NCBI RefSeq assembly: GCF_002091675.1
Contig: NZ_BDAE01000014.1
Coordinates: 62,001-126,000 of the forward strand
Source: Pseudomonas luteola NBRC 103146
GTDB lineage: Bacteria; Pseudomonadota; Gammaproteobacteria; Pseudomonadales; Pseudomonadaceae
DNA length: 64,000 nucleotides
Direction of reading: 5' to 3'
Position 1 is the stretch's first letter; every line of letters begins with the position of its first letter. The notes under the pieces were generated by a model. It was given only the letters and a program-made list of their open reading frames with translations, had not been told where the DNA came from and ran no database searches. Below are positions 36,704-46,034 of the stretch, one piece after another. Position numbers and translations under genes: made by a program.

Positions 36704-37761
36704 CCAAACCTTTTTCATCTCCAGTTACAGCTCGGTTTTGGTGGCTACAGGCAGGCCGTCAGGTGAGTGTACTCGTCTCGCGGAGAGGCAGTGTCGTTGC
36801 GCTGTGCCTGGCGGTGCTGTTGATCCTCATGAGCGGTATCAGCCTGGCGTATGGCGTAACCGGGCTTAATCCCTGGCTGGCGCTGAAGGCTGTCATCGGG
36901 CACGGCGATCCCATGCATTTATTTTTGATTCAAGAGCTTCGCTTTCCCCGGCTCCTGGCTGGACTTTTGACAGGGGCCGCATTCGGGTTGGGAGGGTGCA
37001 TGTTACAAACCCTGGCACGTAATCGGCTTGCAACGCCCGGGGTTATTGGTATCGACAATGGTGCAACGGCCTTTGCTGTCGCTTCCATCGTTGCTGTCTC
37101 GACAAGCCTTGCGCCGTCGGTTCTTGCTTTGAGTGGTGCTGCAACTGCGGCGGCCATGGCGTTTGCCTTGGGCGGTGGTGCTGGCGCACGTGGGTATCGC
37201 TTCATTGTTGTTGGAATCGGAGTTGGTGCATTGTTTGGCGCCTTGACCAATCTGATGCTGGCACGTTCGTCCATCGATGCGGCCAACCAGGCCTATCCCT
37301 GGACGGTTGGCAGTCTTAACGCACGCTCCCCAGCCTCGGTTCAACTATTGGCTATTGGTTTGCTGATAGGTTTACCGCTAGCCAAGATCTTGGGACGCAC
37401 CCTAGAGGTTCTCAGGTTTTCCGATTCGGTCGCCATCGGGCTGGGCGTGCGTATACGCCTGGCCCGGGTACAGATCCTTATGCTAACTGTTCTGCTCACG
37501 GCGTTAGCGGTCGCGGTTGCCGGTCCTGTTGGGCTTATCGCCTTGCTGGCACCCGAAGCGGCCCGCTATCTGGTCGGACAGCGCGGTGTCCCTATCGTGA
37601 CCTCTGCATTAGCAGGAGCCCTTCTGATGATCCTGGCAGACTGGGTGGGAAGAGCCTGGTTTGCTCCTATTGAAATTCCAGTAGGTGTAGTGACTGCTGT
37701 CATCGGCGGACCTTACCTGCTCTGGATTTTATTGCGTCAACCTGTCCGGAAGTCGTTATGA
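36700..37761 (+). CDS. fepG: Iron-siderophore ABC permease, FecCD family (second)
   Basis: Partner permease, 353 residues, about 10 helices. LRFPRLLAGLLTGAAFGLGGCMLQTLARNRLATPGVIGIDNGATAFA is the equivalent of its neighbour's motif, and GLGVRIRLARVQIL is the ATPase-contact loop. It overlaps the previous gene by ATGA. With the first permease it forms the heterodimeric channel. Confidence 0.9.
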   Translation: MTKPFSSPVTARFWWLQAGRQVSVLVSRRGSVVALCLAVLLILMSGISLAYGVTGLNPWLALKAVIGHGDPMHLFLIQELRFPRLLAGLLTGAAFGLGGCMLQTLARNRLATPGVIGIDNGATAFAVASIVAVSTSLAPSVLALSGAATAAAMAFALGGGAGARGYRFIVVGIGVGALFGALTNLMLARSSIDAANQAYPWTVGSLNARSPASVQLLAIGLLIGLPLAKILGRTLEVLRFSDSVAIGLGVRIRLARVQILMLTVLLTALAVAVAGPVGLIALLAPEAARYLVGQRGVPIVTSALAGALLMILADWVGRAWFAPIEIPVGVVTAVIGGPYLLWILLRQPVRKSL

Positions 37762-38582
37762 GTAGTACTGTTTCACCGTTGCTGATAGCGACTAATGAGC
37801 ATTCGGTTATTTTGGAGACCCGTCTTCTCGAGCTTTCTCATGGTCAGACGACTATTATCAATGGGCTTAATCTTAGGATCCAGCCGGGGCGGGTCACCGC
37901 TATTGTAGGGCCCAATGGGTGCGGGAAGTCTACGCTTCTGGCGGGTCTTGCTCGACTGCTCAAGCCGCGTGCGGGTGCGGTTCTACTCGATGGGAAGGTC
38001 ATTGGTGAGCTGCCTTCCCGGCAGGTTGCCCGACAGCTTGCACTGCTGCCCCAGGATGCCAGCGCACCGGATGGATTGACCGTATCTGACCTAATCCGCT
38101 TTGGCCGGCAGCCTCATCAGGGCTTGCTAAGGCAATGGTCTACAGATGACGAAGCTGTTGTTGATGCGGCATTAAAAGCAGCGGATCTGATTGAACTGGC
38201 CGAGCGGCCGCTTGATTCGATGTCGGGTGGGCAGCGCCAGCGTGCCTGGATTGCCATGGCCATTGCTCAGCAGACGCCGCTACTCCTGCTTGATGAGCCA
38301 ACCTCTGCATTGGACCTTGGGCATCAACTGGAGGTATTTGAGCTGATTCGCATGCTGGCCAATGCGGGCAAGACGGTGGTCATGGTGGTACATGACCTCT
38401 CTCAGGCCTGCCGCTACGCCGATCATCTGGTCGCCATGCAGTCTGGTCGTATTATTGCTGAAGGTGTCCCGGCCGACATTGTCACCCCTGAGCTTGTTGA
38501 GACCTTGTATGGCGTCCGCTGTGTTCTATTGAAGGATCCGGTTAGCGGAACACCTTTGATCGCCGGGGTCAGCCCGCGCTAA
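37758..38582 (+). CDS. fepC: Iron-siderophore ABC transporter ATPase
   Basis: Cytoplasmic ATPase of 274 residues energising siderophore import. Walker A is GPNGCGKST near residue 50, the Q loop is LLPQDASAPDGLTV, the signature is MSGGQRQRAWIAMA near 155, and Walker B is LLLLDEPTSALD near 175, followed by a conserved histidine in VVMVVHDL. It overlaps the second permease by 4 bp and ends the operon, 8 bp before the convergent zntB. Confidence 0.93.
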   Translation: MSSTVSPLLIATNEHSVILETRLLELSHGQTTIINGLNLRIQPGRVTAIVGPNGCGKSTLLAGLARLLKPRAGAVLLDGKVIGELPSRQVARQLALLPQDASAPDGLTVSDLIRFGRQPHQGLLRQWSTDDEAVVDAALKAADLIELAERPLDSMSGGQRQRAWIAMAIAQQTPLLLLDEPTSALDLGHQLEVFELIRMLANAGKTVVMVVHDLSQACRYADHLVAMQSGRIIAEGVPADIVTPELVETLYGVRCVLLKDPVSGTPLIAGVSPR

Positions 38583-38590
38583 TGGGACGC

Positions 38591-39610
38591 TCAATAGTCG
38601 TTTCTTTTCCTGAAGGCCCAGCGTCCTGCCAATAAGGTAAAGCTGGCAACCAGGATGACCAATATCCAGAAGCCGTGAGGCGCATCGGCGAGGGGGATGC
38701 CGCCCACGTTCATTCCAAAGAAACCTGCCACGATATTGATCGGCAAGGCCAGCACCGTGACCAGTGTCAGGGTGAAAAGGGTGCGGCTGGTTTGTTCGTT
38801 GATCTGTGCGGCGATTTCTTCCTGAATGAGTTTGATCCGCTCAATCAGCACGGCCAAGTCGCTGATAACCAGTGAAAACTCGTCGGTCGCTGCCCGTAGC
38901 TCCCTTACATCCTCCTCCATGAGAAAGCGCGGCGGGCGATTGAGCAGCCGCATCAGGGAGTTGGGTTCTAGGGCCAGCAGGCGTTGGATTCGCACCAGGG
39001 TACGACGCATGTTGCCAAGCTCGGCGCGGTTGTCGGCAAGTCGGGTAGAAAGTAGGCGGTCTTCGATACGATCAACACTCAGGTTGGTTTCTCGAACGAT
39101 CTGGGTAAGTACCTCTTCTTGGTCACGCAGCAGGTGGATCAGGAGTTCCAGCGGGGAGCGAAAGCCCTCGCCCTTCTTGACCGCCGCGCGCAGGCGGTCC
39201 ACCGAACGAAGCGGTTGATGCCGTACACTGATCAGCATGCGCCGGTTGGCACAGACATACAGCGTGGCTACATCATAGGCAGCCTGTCCGAAGTTCAGGA
39301 CGACATCGTTGACAACCGCGAGCAGGGTTGCATCGACATGTTCAAGACGAGTAGAGCGTGACCCTTCACTCAGGATTTCAAAAAAGTAGTCGGGCAGATC
39401 CAGGTGGGTCATCATCCAGCGTTTGCAAGCGGCATGGGCCAGGTTCAGATGCAACCAGACAAACTCGTCTCGTTCCTCTAGTCGCTCAAGTGCCTCTGTT
39501 ACTCGAAGTGTGTCGATCTGTTCGCCAGGCTCGCCGGGGCGGAATATGAATCCATAAAGGATTCCGGAAAGGTCAGAGTATTGCACGCCTGAAAGCAGCG
39601 ATTGATCCAT
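38591..39610 (-). CDS. zntB: CorA-like zinc transporter, ZntB type
   Basis: Divalent-cation transporter of 339 residues. A large cytoplasmic N-terminal funnel is followed by two C-terminal helices with the GMN motif (FFGMNVGGIPL near residue 297) that forms the pore entrance. Coiled-coil segments are visible around ETNLSVDRIEDRLLSTR and DEFSLVISDLAVLIERIKLIQEEIAAQI. GMN followed by VGGIPL resembles ZntB rather than CorA. Transport direction is debated for the family. Confidence 0.85.
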   Translation of the reverse strand: MDQSLLSGVQYSDLSGILYGFIFRPGEPGEQIDTLRVTEALERLEERDEFVWLHLNLAHAACKRWMMTHLDLPDYFFEILSEGSRSTRLEHVDATLLAVVNDVVLNFGQAAYDVATLYVCANRRMLISVRHQPLRSVDRLRAAVKKGEGFRSPLELLIHLLRDQEEVLTQIVRETNLSVDRIEDRLLSTRLADNRAELGNMRRTLVRIQRLLALEPNSLMRLLNRPPRFLMEEDVRELRAATDEFSLVISDLAVLIERIKLIQEEIAAQINEQTSRTLFTLTLVTVLALPINIVAGFFGMNVGGIPLADAPHGFWILVILVASFTLLAGRWAFRKRNDY

Positions 39611-39711
39611 GCCAGCCCAAAACGGAGGAGTAATAAATCGCTGAGTAAAACCAAAGAATATGACAAAAGGATGACGGGTGAGCGGATGTGGAACATCCTG
39701 TTGTTCGAGGA

Positions 39712-39738
39712 CTGGGAGAGCATGGGCTGCTCTCCCAG
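39712..39738 (-). terminator. Stem-loop after ppnN
   Basis: Eleven-pair perfect stem CTGGGAGAGCA/TGCTCTCCCAG with a 5-nt loop, 7 bp past the ppnN stop. No T tract follows on the minus strand. Confidence 0.55.
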
Positions 39739-39745
39739 ATCTGGC

Positions 39746-41119
39746 TCAGGTGACGACACGGTAGCAGGGTACATAGGGCGCGCCACCGGGCAGCTTCATC
39801 CGATGCTGGTCCACAAAGGCCTGCAACAGATGATCCAGCGGTTTCATGATGGCCGGGTCACCATGAATTGTGTAGGGACCGTATTGCTCGATCAGCCGGA
39901 TACCCTTGTCCTTGACGTTACCTGCCACAATGCCTGAGAACGCCCGACGCAGATTGGCGGCCAGCTCATGGGGCGGCACCTCGCGGCTCAAGGTGAGGCT
40001 CGCCATATTTTCATGGGTTGGATCGAAGGGGCGCTGGAAGCTCTCTTCAATCTTGAGCATCCAGTTGAAGTGAAAGGCATCGTTACGCTCGCGACGGAAC
40101 TGTTTGACGGCCTTGAGGCCTTTGGCCATTTCACGCGCCACTTCAGAGGGATCATCGATGATGATCTTGTAATGCTTTTGCGCCGCTTCGCCCAATGTGG
40201 CGCCAATGAAGGCATGTAGCTGTTCCAGGTACGGTGCAGCGCTGCTTGGGCCGGTCAGGATCACCGGGAAAGGCAGACCGGCATTTTCGGGGTGCATGAG
40301 AATCCCGAGCAGGTAGAGAAACTCTTCCGCCGTGCCTGCTCCACCTGGAAAGATGATGATGCCGTGGCCAACCCGTACGAAAGCCTCCAGACGCTTTTCA
40401 ATGTCCGGCAGGATCACGAGTTCGTTAACGATCGGGTTGGGGGCTTCGGCGGCAATGATGCCTGGCTCGGTCAGACCCAGATAGCGACCGCCCGAGATCC
40501 GCTGCTTGGCATGGGCAATCGTGGCGCCTTTCATTGGGCCTTTCATCACGCCCGGGCCGCAACCGGTACAGATATCGAGGCTGCGTAGGCCCAATTCATG
40601 ACCGACCCGCTTGGTGTACTTATATTCCTCGGTGCTGATTGAATGGCCGCCCCAACAGACAACCATCTTAGGCTCTACACCGGGTCGCAGGGTGCGGGCA
40701 TTACGTAGCAGGTGGAATACGTAATCGGTAATGCCTTGCGAGGTATTCAGGTCGATCCGAACGCTTTCCAGCTCGCTTTCGGTGTAGACGATATCCCGTA
40801 GTGCACTGAACAGCATCTCACGAGTGCTGGCAATCATTTCGCCGTCGACGAAGGCATCTGCCGGTGCGTTGATCAGTTCCAGCCGTACGCCTCGATCCTG
40901 CTGATGGATGCGAACCTCAAAATCCTGATAGGCCTCAAGAATAGTCTTGGCATTATCACTGTGGGCGCCCGTGTTAAGGATCGCCAGGGCGCATTGGCGG
41001 AACAGGGTGTAGACGCTTCCTGAACCGGCAGTACTCAGTTGTTGTACTTCGCGTTGCGAAAGTGTTTCCAGGCTCCCCTTGGGGCTGACGGAGGCATTGA
41101 TAACGTGTCTTGGAGCCAT
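39746..41119 (-). CDS. ppnN: Pyrimidine/purine nucleotide 5'-monophosphate nucleosidase
   Basis: Hydrolyses the N-glycosidic bond of nucleoside monophosphates to base and ribose 5-phosphate; E. coli PpnN (YgdH) is regulated by (p)ppGpp. The protein has 457 residues. The LOG-type core contains GCGPGVMKGPMKGA near residue 190 and FPGGAGTAEEFLYLLGIL near 275, the catalytic PGGxGTxxE motif. Both extra domains of PpnN are present: the N-terminal allosteric region and the C-terminal extension. AAGGA precedes the ATG by 7 bases. Confidence 0.94.
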   Translation of the reverse strand: MAPRHVINASVSPKGSLETLSQREVQQLSTAGSGSVYTLFRQCALAILNTGAHSDNAKTILEAYQDFEVRIHQQDRGVRLELINAPADAFVDGEMIASTREMLFSALRDIVYTESELESVRIDLNTSQGITDYVFHLLRNARTLRPGVEPKMVVCWGGHSISTEEYKYTKRVGHELGLRSLDICTGCGPGVMKGPMKGATIAHAKQRISGGRYLGLTEPGIIAAEAPNPIVNELVILPDIEKRLEAFVRVGHGIIIFPGGAGTAEEFLYLLGILMHPENAGLPFPVILTGPSSAAPYLEQLHAFIGATLGEAAQKHYKIIIDDPSEVAREMAKGLKAVKQFRRERNDAFHFNWMLKIEESFQRPFDPTHENMASLTLSREVPPHELAANLRRAFSGIVAGNVKDKGIRLIEQYGPYTIHGDPAIMKPLDHLLQAFVDQHRMKLPGGAPYVPCYRVVT

Positions 41120-41129
41120 GCTTGATTCC

Positions 41130-41225
41130 TTATGACGAATACCACCACGCTAACGCGTGTAACATCAGGATGATGATCGCCGAGGCGATCGTGTAGTGCA
41201 GAGTGTTCTCTTCGGTACTGACCAC
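41130..41225 (-). CDS. Possible 31-residue membrane peptide upstream of ppnN
   Basis: A GTG-started frame, TAA stop 10 bp before ppnN. The translation is a short polar start (MVVSTEEN) and one hydrophobic helix (YTIASAIIILMLHALAWWY). No ribosome site is evident. It could be a leader peptide or small membrane protein, or chance. The gap 41120-41398 holds nothing else that I can support. Confidence 0.25.
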   Translation of the reverse strand: MVSTEENTLHYTIASAIIILMLHALAWWYSS

Positions 41226-41398
41226 CGGCGAGCTGTGAAATCACAGCAATTTGTATCATTGGCTTCTCCCTGACGCGAAAAGATTCCCAACGCAAGTGGC
41301 GCATGTATCCCACTCTATCCCTTGTTCACGTGAGTTACCAATACAGGCATGACGCGGCAACTGGGTAGAATGCGGCGGTTAGTACTGAGGAAGTAGCG

Positions 41399-43762
41399 GT
41401 GGATCTACAACAGGGTTTCGTCCTGACCCGCCATTGGCGTGATACAGCGGCCGGTACGGAAGTAGAGTTCTGGTTGGCGACCGATGAGGGACCACGGCGG
41501 GTACGCCTGGCCATGCAGCGTTCCGTGGCGTTTGTGCCGCTGGAACAGGTTGAGCCGATTCGTCGACTGATTGAGCACGAGCGGGAGGTGGAACTGCGCC
41601 CGCTGGCGCTGTCTGATTTTCGTCATCGGCCAGTCCTGGGGCTTTATTGTCACCAGCATCGACAGCTGATCCAGCTGGCCAGACAGATCAAGGACGCCGG
41701 GCTGGATATCTACGAAACGGATATCCGGCCACCCGAGCGATATCTGATGGAGCGCTTCATTACAGCACCTGTCTGGTTCACCGGTACTCCTGACGCGCAC
41801 GGCGCAGTCCTGCAGGCCCAGCTCAAGCCCGCGCCTGACTACCGACCGCATTTAAAACTGGTCTCCCTGGATATCGAAACCAACGAACGAGGCGATCTGT
41901 ATTGCATAGGTCTGCACGGGTGTGGCCAGCGGCAGGTCTATATGCTCGGACCCGCCAACGGTGACACCGAGGCCGTTGATTTCTGTCTGGAATACTGCCA
42001 GACACGTGCCGAGCTGATTGAGCGGCTCAATGGCTGGCTCACCTTGCATGATCCCGACGCCATTATTGGGTGGAACCTCGTACAGTTCGACCTACGCATC
42101 CTGCGGGAACATGCGCAACGCTTCGGAATGCCACTCATGCTGGGGCGTGGCAACGAGGCCGTCGAATGGAGGGAGCAGGGGAGCGAGCATAGGCACTATT
42201 TCGTATCAGCACCGGGACGGTTGATACTCGATGGAATTGAAGCGTTGCGTTCAGCTACGTGGTCCTTTTCCTCATTCAGCCTGGAGAATGTTGCCCAGAG
42301 CCTCTTGGGCGAAGGCAAGGCCATCGATAATCCCTATCAACGGATGGCATCGATCAATCGCATGTTCGCGCAGGATAAACCTTCGCTTGCACGCTACAAC
42401 CTCAAGGACTGCGAGCTGGTTACCCGCATCTTTGAAAAGACGGAGCTTCTGCCTTTCCTGTTGGAGCGAGCCAGCGTAACGGGCCTGCCGGTAGACCGTA
42501 GCGGGGGTTCGGTGGCAGCTTTCACGCACCTTTACCTGCCACTCATGCACCGGCAGGGTTTCGTGGCGCCCAATCTAGGCGAAAAGGTGCCGGAGGCGAG
42601 CCCGGGAGGGTTCGTCATGAACTCGCGGCCCGGGCTGTATGATTCTGTGCTCGTACTGGATTATAAAAGCCTGTATCCGTCGATTATTCGGACCTTTCTG
42701 ATTGACCCGGTGGGGCTGATCGAGGGGCTGCGCCAACCCGGCGATGACTACGCTGTCCCTGGTTTCAAGGGTGCGCACTTTTCCCGCACCCGGCATTGTC
42801 TGCCCGCGATGGTGGAGCGTGTGTGGGAAGGGCGTGAGGCGGCCAAGCGGGAACAGAACAAGGCGCTTTCCCAAGCGCTGAAGATCATCATGAATGCGTT
42901 TTACGGTGTATTGGGATCAAGCGGCTGTCGATTTTTCGATACCCGTCTTGCGTCATCAATCACGATGCGCGGGCATGAAATCATGCACCAGACGCGCGAG
43001 CTGATCGAGGCCCAGGGGTATACCGTCATCTACGGCGATACCGATTCGACCTTTGTCTGGCTCGGTCGTCCCCATGCCGAGGCCGAGGCTCAGCAGATAG
43101 GTCGGTCTCTTGTCCAACTCATCAATCGTTGGTGGCGCGAGCATCTACAGGAGACCTACGGCCTGGCCAGCGCCCTTGAGCTGCAGTTCGAGTCGCACTT
43201 CCATCGGTTTCTCATGCCCACCATTCGCGGTGCTGAAGAGGGCAGTAAAAAACGCTATGCGGGGTTGGTAAAAGGCGCTGACGGTACGGACGAGATGGTC
43301 TTTAAAGGGCTCGAAACGGTACGCACCGACTGGTCGCCATTGGCCCAGCGCTTTCAGCGGGAGCTTTATCTACGCATCTTCAATGCCGAGCCCTACCAGG
43401 ATTACGTCCAGCGCTATGTCAGCCAGACCCTCTCAGGCGAACTGGACGAGCTGCTGGTCTATCGTAAGCGCCTGCGCCGTCGCCTGGATGACTACCAGCG
43501 CAATGTGCCACCGCATGTACGAGCGGCCCGCATGGCAGATGCTTACAACGACGAAAAAGGTCGACCGAGGCAGTACCAGAACGGCGGATGGATCAGTTAC
43601 CTGATGACGAAAGCCGGCCCGGAACCGCTCGAAGCGCGTCGATCGCCGGTGGATTATGACCATTACATCGAGCGCCAGCTCAAGCCCATCGCTGACGCTA
43701 TCCTGCCTTTCGTGAATGACCGGTTCGCCAGGTTGATCGATGTTCAGCTGGATCTCTTTTGA
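41399..43762 (+). CDS. polB: DNA polymerase II
   Basis: Family B polymerase with proofreading, 787 residues (E. coli PolB 783), acting in replication restart and SOS repair. The start is GTG at 41399. The exonuclease domain has [13 protein letters not shown] near residue 155 (Exo I), [10 protein letters not shown] near 225 (Exo II) and [13 protein letters not shown] near 330 (Exo III). Polymerase motifs are [11 protein letters not shown] near 420, [13 protein letters not shown] near 500 and YGDTDSTF near 545. No LexA box was found upstream, although E. coli polB is SOS-regulated. Confidence 0.96.
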   Translation: MDLQQGFVLTRHWRDTAAGTEVEFWLATDEGPRRVRLAMQRSVAFVPLEQVEPIRRLIEHEREVELRPLALSDFRHRPVLGLYCHQHRQLIQLARQIKDAGLDIYETDIRPPERYLMERFITAPVWFTGTPDAHGAVLQAQLKPAPDYRPHLKLVSLDIETNERGDLYCIGLHGCGQRQVYMLGPANGDTEAVDFCLEYCQTRAELIERLNGWLTLHDPDAIIGWNLVQFDLRILREHAQRFGMPLMLGRGNEAVEWREQGSEHRHYFVSAPGRLILDGIEALRSATWSFSSFSLENVAQSLLGEGKAIDNPYQRMASINRMFAQDKPSLARYNLKDCELVTRIFEKTELLPFLLERASVTGLPVDRSGGSVAAFTHLYLPLMHRQGFVAPNLGEKVPEASPGGFVMNSRPGLYDSVLVLDYKSLYPSIIRTFLIDPVGLIEGLRQPGDDYAVPGFKGAHFSRTRHCLPAMVERVWEGREAAKREQNKALSQALKIIMNAFYGVLGSSGCRFFDTRLASSITMRGHEIMHQTRELIEAQGYTVIYGDTDSTFVWLGRPHAEAEAQQIGRSLVQLINRWWREHLQETYGLASALELQFESHFHRFLMPTIRGAEEGSKKRYAGLVKGADGTDEMVFKGLETVRTDWSPLAQRFQRELYLRIFNAEPYQDYVQRYVSQTLSGELDELLVYRKRLRRRLDDYQRNVPPHVRAARMADAYNDEKGRPRQYQNGGWISYLMTKAGPEPLEARRSPVDYDHYIERQLKPIADAILPFVNDRFARLIDVQLDLF

Positions 43763-43892
43763 TAGTAGACGCATCCATCAAGCGCTCTTTCAGGCTACCG
43801 ATACGGCAAGAGGCCATAAGATGTTTATATGAAGAGGTGAAGTGATAGGCTTGTGGTCCCGCCGCTTAACTGATCCGATAAGGAAGCATGTG

Positions 43893-44510
43893 ATGACTGC
43901 TCAGGCACCAACGCTCTATGTGATCCGGCATGGAGAGACCGACTGGAACGTTGAGAGTCGCATGCAGGGCCGCCGAGACATACCGCTCAACGCCAAGGGT
44001 CGAGAGCAGGCACAGGCGGTGGGGGTTCTGCTCGATTGGCTGTTACCCAGTCCTGGTGCGCTGGACTTCGCTTCAAGTCCTCTGATTCGCGCCCGTGAAA
44101 CAATGGAGATCGTTCGGGCCCAGCTCACGTTGGCACCCGAGCAGTATCGTGCCGACGAACGCCTTGCTGAGATTTCGTTTGGTACATGGGAGGGGCTTCG
44201 TTGGGATGAGATTGAGGGCCGCTATCCTGAGGCCTTTACCCACTGGAGAAAGGACGCCTTTAACTTCCAGTTCGAAGAGGGCGAAAGTTATGCCCAGGCC
44301 CTGCTTCGACTGGCTTATTTCCGAGAAGATCTGAAGCAAGACACCGTGCTGGTTGCCCATGCAGGCATTATCCGAACGTTGATGGCGCTATATGGGTGTA
44401 TTCCATACGAACAGGCGCCACACCTGCTGATTCCGCAAGGGCAGGTACTCATGCTTCGCCCTGAATCCTTCTGCTGGCTAAAGGGAAGTCAGGCTCCCAG
44501 CGGCAACTGA
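43893..44510 (+). CDS. Histidine phosphatase (phosphoglycerate mutase-like)
   Basis: Phosphatase or mutase of 205 residues from ATG 43893, with AAGGA eight bases upstream; an in-frame start at 43842 has no support. The catalytic RHG is in VIRHGETDWNVESRMQGRRDIPLN near residue 10, the acid in LAEISFGTWEGL near 95, and the second histidine in VLVAHAGIIRTL near 160. The substrate in this family varies (phosphosugars, nucleotides, alpha-ribazole phosphate), and cannot be assigned here. It lies 130 bp after polB. Confidence 0.88.
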   Translation: MTAQAPTLYVIRHGETDWNVESRMQGRRDIPLNAKGREQAQAVGVLLDWLLPSPGALDFASSPLIRARETMEIVRAQLTLAPEQYRADERLAEISFGTWEGLRWDEIEGRYPEAFTHWRKDAFNFQFEEGESYAQALLRLAYFREDLKQDTVLVAHAGIIRTLMALYGCIPYEQAPHLLIPQGQVLMLRPESFCWLKGSQAPSGN

Positions 44511-44575
44511 GCTCTGCCATCTGCCAATGCTGAGACTAGGGGTTTTAGAACCGTGTCAGCCTATTTCCCGCTCGG

Positions 44576-44593
44576 TATAGCAAAAGGCTTACA
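44576..44593 (+). promoter_or_regulatory. Possible GacA upstream site of the Rsm-like RNA
   Basis: TATAGC-N6-CTTACA compares with the GacA consensus TGTAAG-N6-CTTACA: the right half is perfect, the left degenerate. It is centred about 66 bp before the predicted RNA start. A weak -10 (TATTCT, 44638-44643) follows. Confidence 0.4.
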
Positions 44594-44649
44594 CGCTGTG
44601 TGCAGGGTTGGCGCTATGGCGTTCCTGTATTGCTCTGTATTCTATGCGC

Positions 44650-44765
44650 ATCACTTGAGCACAGGATGTGCTGCATCAGATCACGGATGATTGATTAGCC
44701 AGGATGGCTGCTCTGCAGGATGCAGAGAGAGTGAGTAAAAAACCCCGCTTCGGCGGGGTTTTTGT
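44650..44765 (+). ncRNA. RsmY/RsmZ/CsrB-like regulatory RNA
   Basis: Predicted RNA of about 116 nt that would sequester the translational regulator CsrA/RsmA. Four successive hairpins present GGA in the loop: AGCAC-AGGAT-GTGCT (44658-44672), ATCA-CGGA-TGAT (44680-44691), AGCC-AGGAT-GGCT (44697-44709) and CTCTGC-AGGAT-GCAGAG (44711-44727). A terminator with stem CCCCGC/GCGGGG, TTCG loop and T5 (44743-44763) ends it. Length, GGA-in-loop repetition and terminator match RsmY/RsmZ. The 5' end is estimated from a weak promoter. Expression is probably GacS/GacA-dependent. Confidence 0.75.
44738..44765. terminator. Bidirectional terminator
   Basis: CCCCGC/GCGGGG stem, TTCG loop, flanked by A on the left and T on the right. 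It ends the Rsm-like RNA on the plus strand and can also serve uppP on the minus strand, whose stop is 70 bp away. Confidence 0.9.
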
Positions 44766-44834
44766 TTTTGCGCTGAAAACATCTAGTTTTCACCAGGGCA
44801 GGCCGCCTGTAGCAGACCGCCCTGTGTGAGTGAT

Positions 44835-45632
44835 TTAGATAAACAAGGCGAACAGCACTGCGCCAAGCACGAGGCGATAGATCACAAATGGAAGCATGCC
44901 GATTTTGTCGAGGGCCTTCAGGAACAGCTTGATGCACAGCAATGCTGAGATGAACGACAGCCCGACACCCCAGGCAATATCGACCCATTGTGCATCGGTG
45001 CCCGTCTGGATCAGTTCAACGGTCTTGAGTCCCCCGGCAGCCAGGATGAGCGGAATCGACAGCAGGAAGGAAAAACGGGCTGCTGCCTGACGCGTAAAAC
45101 CAAGCAGTAGCGCTGCGGTCATGGTGATACCGGAGCGTGATGTGCCGGGGATCAGCGCTAGTGCTTGCGCCAGACCAATCACCAGGGCTGATTGCCAACT
45201 CAGGCTATCCATGTCCCGGGTACGGCTGCCTTTGGCGTCCGCCCACCACAGGATCAAGCCGAAAACGATGGTGGAGGTCGCGATTACCAAGGCTGCACGG
45301 GCATAGCTTTCGATGTAATGCTCCAGCATGAGGCCTGCCAGTGCTGCTGGAATAGTACCGATAATGATCGCCCAGCCAAGCCGGCTTTCCGGGCTCGACT
45401 GGCGCGTTACAACTTGGCGGGTCCAGCCCATGGCTGTCGCCAGAACCTCATGACGAAAGGCCAGAACCACCGCAAGAAGGGTTCCTACATGTACGGCCAC
45501 ATCAAAGGCGAGCCCCTGGTCCGGCCAGCCAAAGAGCTGGGAGGGTAGAATCAGGTGTGCGGAGGAGGAGACAGGTAGAAACTCGGTAATCCCTTGAATG
45601 AGTGAAAGGATTAATACGTGGAACCATTCCAT
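44835..45632 (-). CDS. uppP: Undecaprenyl-diphosphatase
   Basis: Inner-membrane enzyme recycling undecaprenyl diphosphate for cell-wall and O-antigen synthesis; it also confers bacitracin tolerance. The 265-residue protein has about seven helices. The first motif is LSLIQGITEFLPVSSSAHLILP with the catalytic glutamate near residue 17-25, and the second is ALIPGTSRSGITMTAALLLGFTRQAAARFSFLLSIP near 165. AAGGA precedes the ATG by 7 bases. Confidence 0.95.
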   Translation of the reverse strand: MEWFHVLILSLIQGITEFLPVSSSAHLILPSQLFGWPDQGLAFDVAVHVGTLLAVVLAFRHEVLATAMGWTRQVVTRQSSPESRLGWAIIIGTIPAALAGLMLEHYIESYARAALVIATSTIVFGLILWWADAKGSRTRDMDSLSWQSALVIGLAQALALIPGTSRSGITMTAALLLGFTRQAAARFSFLLSIPLILAAGGLKTVELIQTGTDAQWVDIAWGVGLSFISALLCIKLFLKALDKIGMLPFVIYRLVLGAVLFALFI

Positions 45633-45739
45633 TAGGTGTCCTTACTGCATAGCGGTAACTGAGTTAAAGCTGGACACTGCTAGCCCTGCGATGCAAACAC
45701 AGCAGGCAGTTGCCCAAACATGAATTGCATTGGGGGACA

Positions 45740-45815
45740 AAAATGGGGTTAGTTCCTTTCAAAGCCAATATGATTTTGAGAGTGTGATTCCTTTCACTCA
45801 AAAAGATCCCATTTT
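45740..45815. repeat. Nested inverted repeats upstream of uppP
   Basis: AAAATGGG (45740-45747) and CCCATTTT (45808-45815) bracket TTTTGAG (45774-45780) and CTCAAAA (45797-45803). The nested pairs could fold as a single long hairpin in the uppP leader. No gene is visible in 45633-46034, which is AT-rich in its middle. Confidence 0.4.
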
Positions 45816-46034
45816 CAGAATCATCCACAAAGGTTAAACATTTTTTTCACGTAATTTTTACAAGCGATCTAGTAAGGAAGCATTGCCGATTGGGTTGGCG
45901 ATGGTGACGGTACTGGCTGTATCAGTCGGATAAAGAAGACATACACAGGGTGAGATGGCTGTTGAAACTGGCTATGGTTCGGGCTGACAGGCAGGCGTTA
46001 TTCCGGCCCCTCGATACTTGAGACGTGGCGCGAC

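Noticed and set aside
41313-41398. LexA box upstream of polB
   Set aside because: Only the half ACAG is present (41343-41346); the matching CTGT is missing, so it does not meet the CTGT-N8-ACAG rule.
44511-44735. tRNA gene in the interval after the histidine phosphatase
   Set aside because: No T-loop GTTCGANNC or acceptor pairing; the hairpins instead carry GGA loops and fit an Rsm-type RNA.
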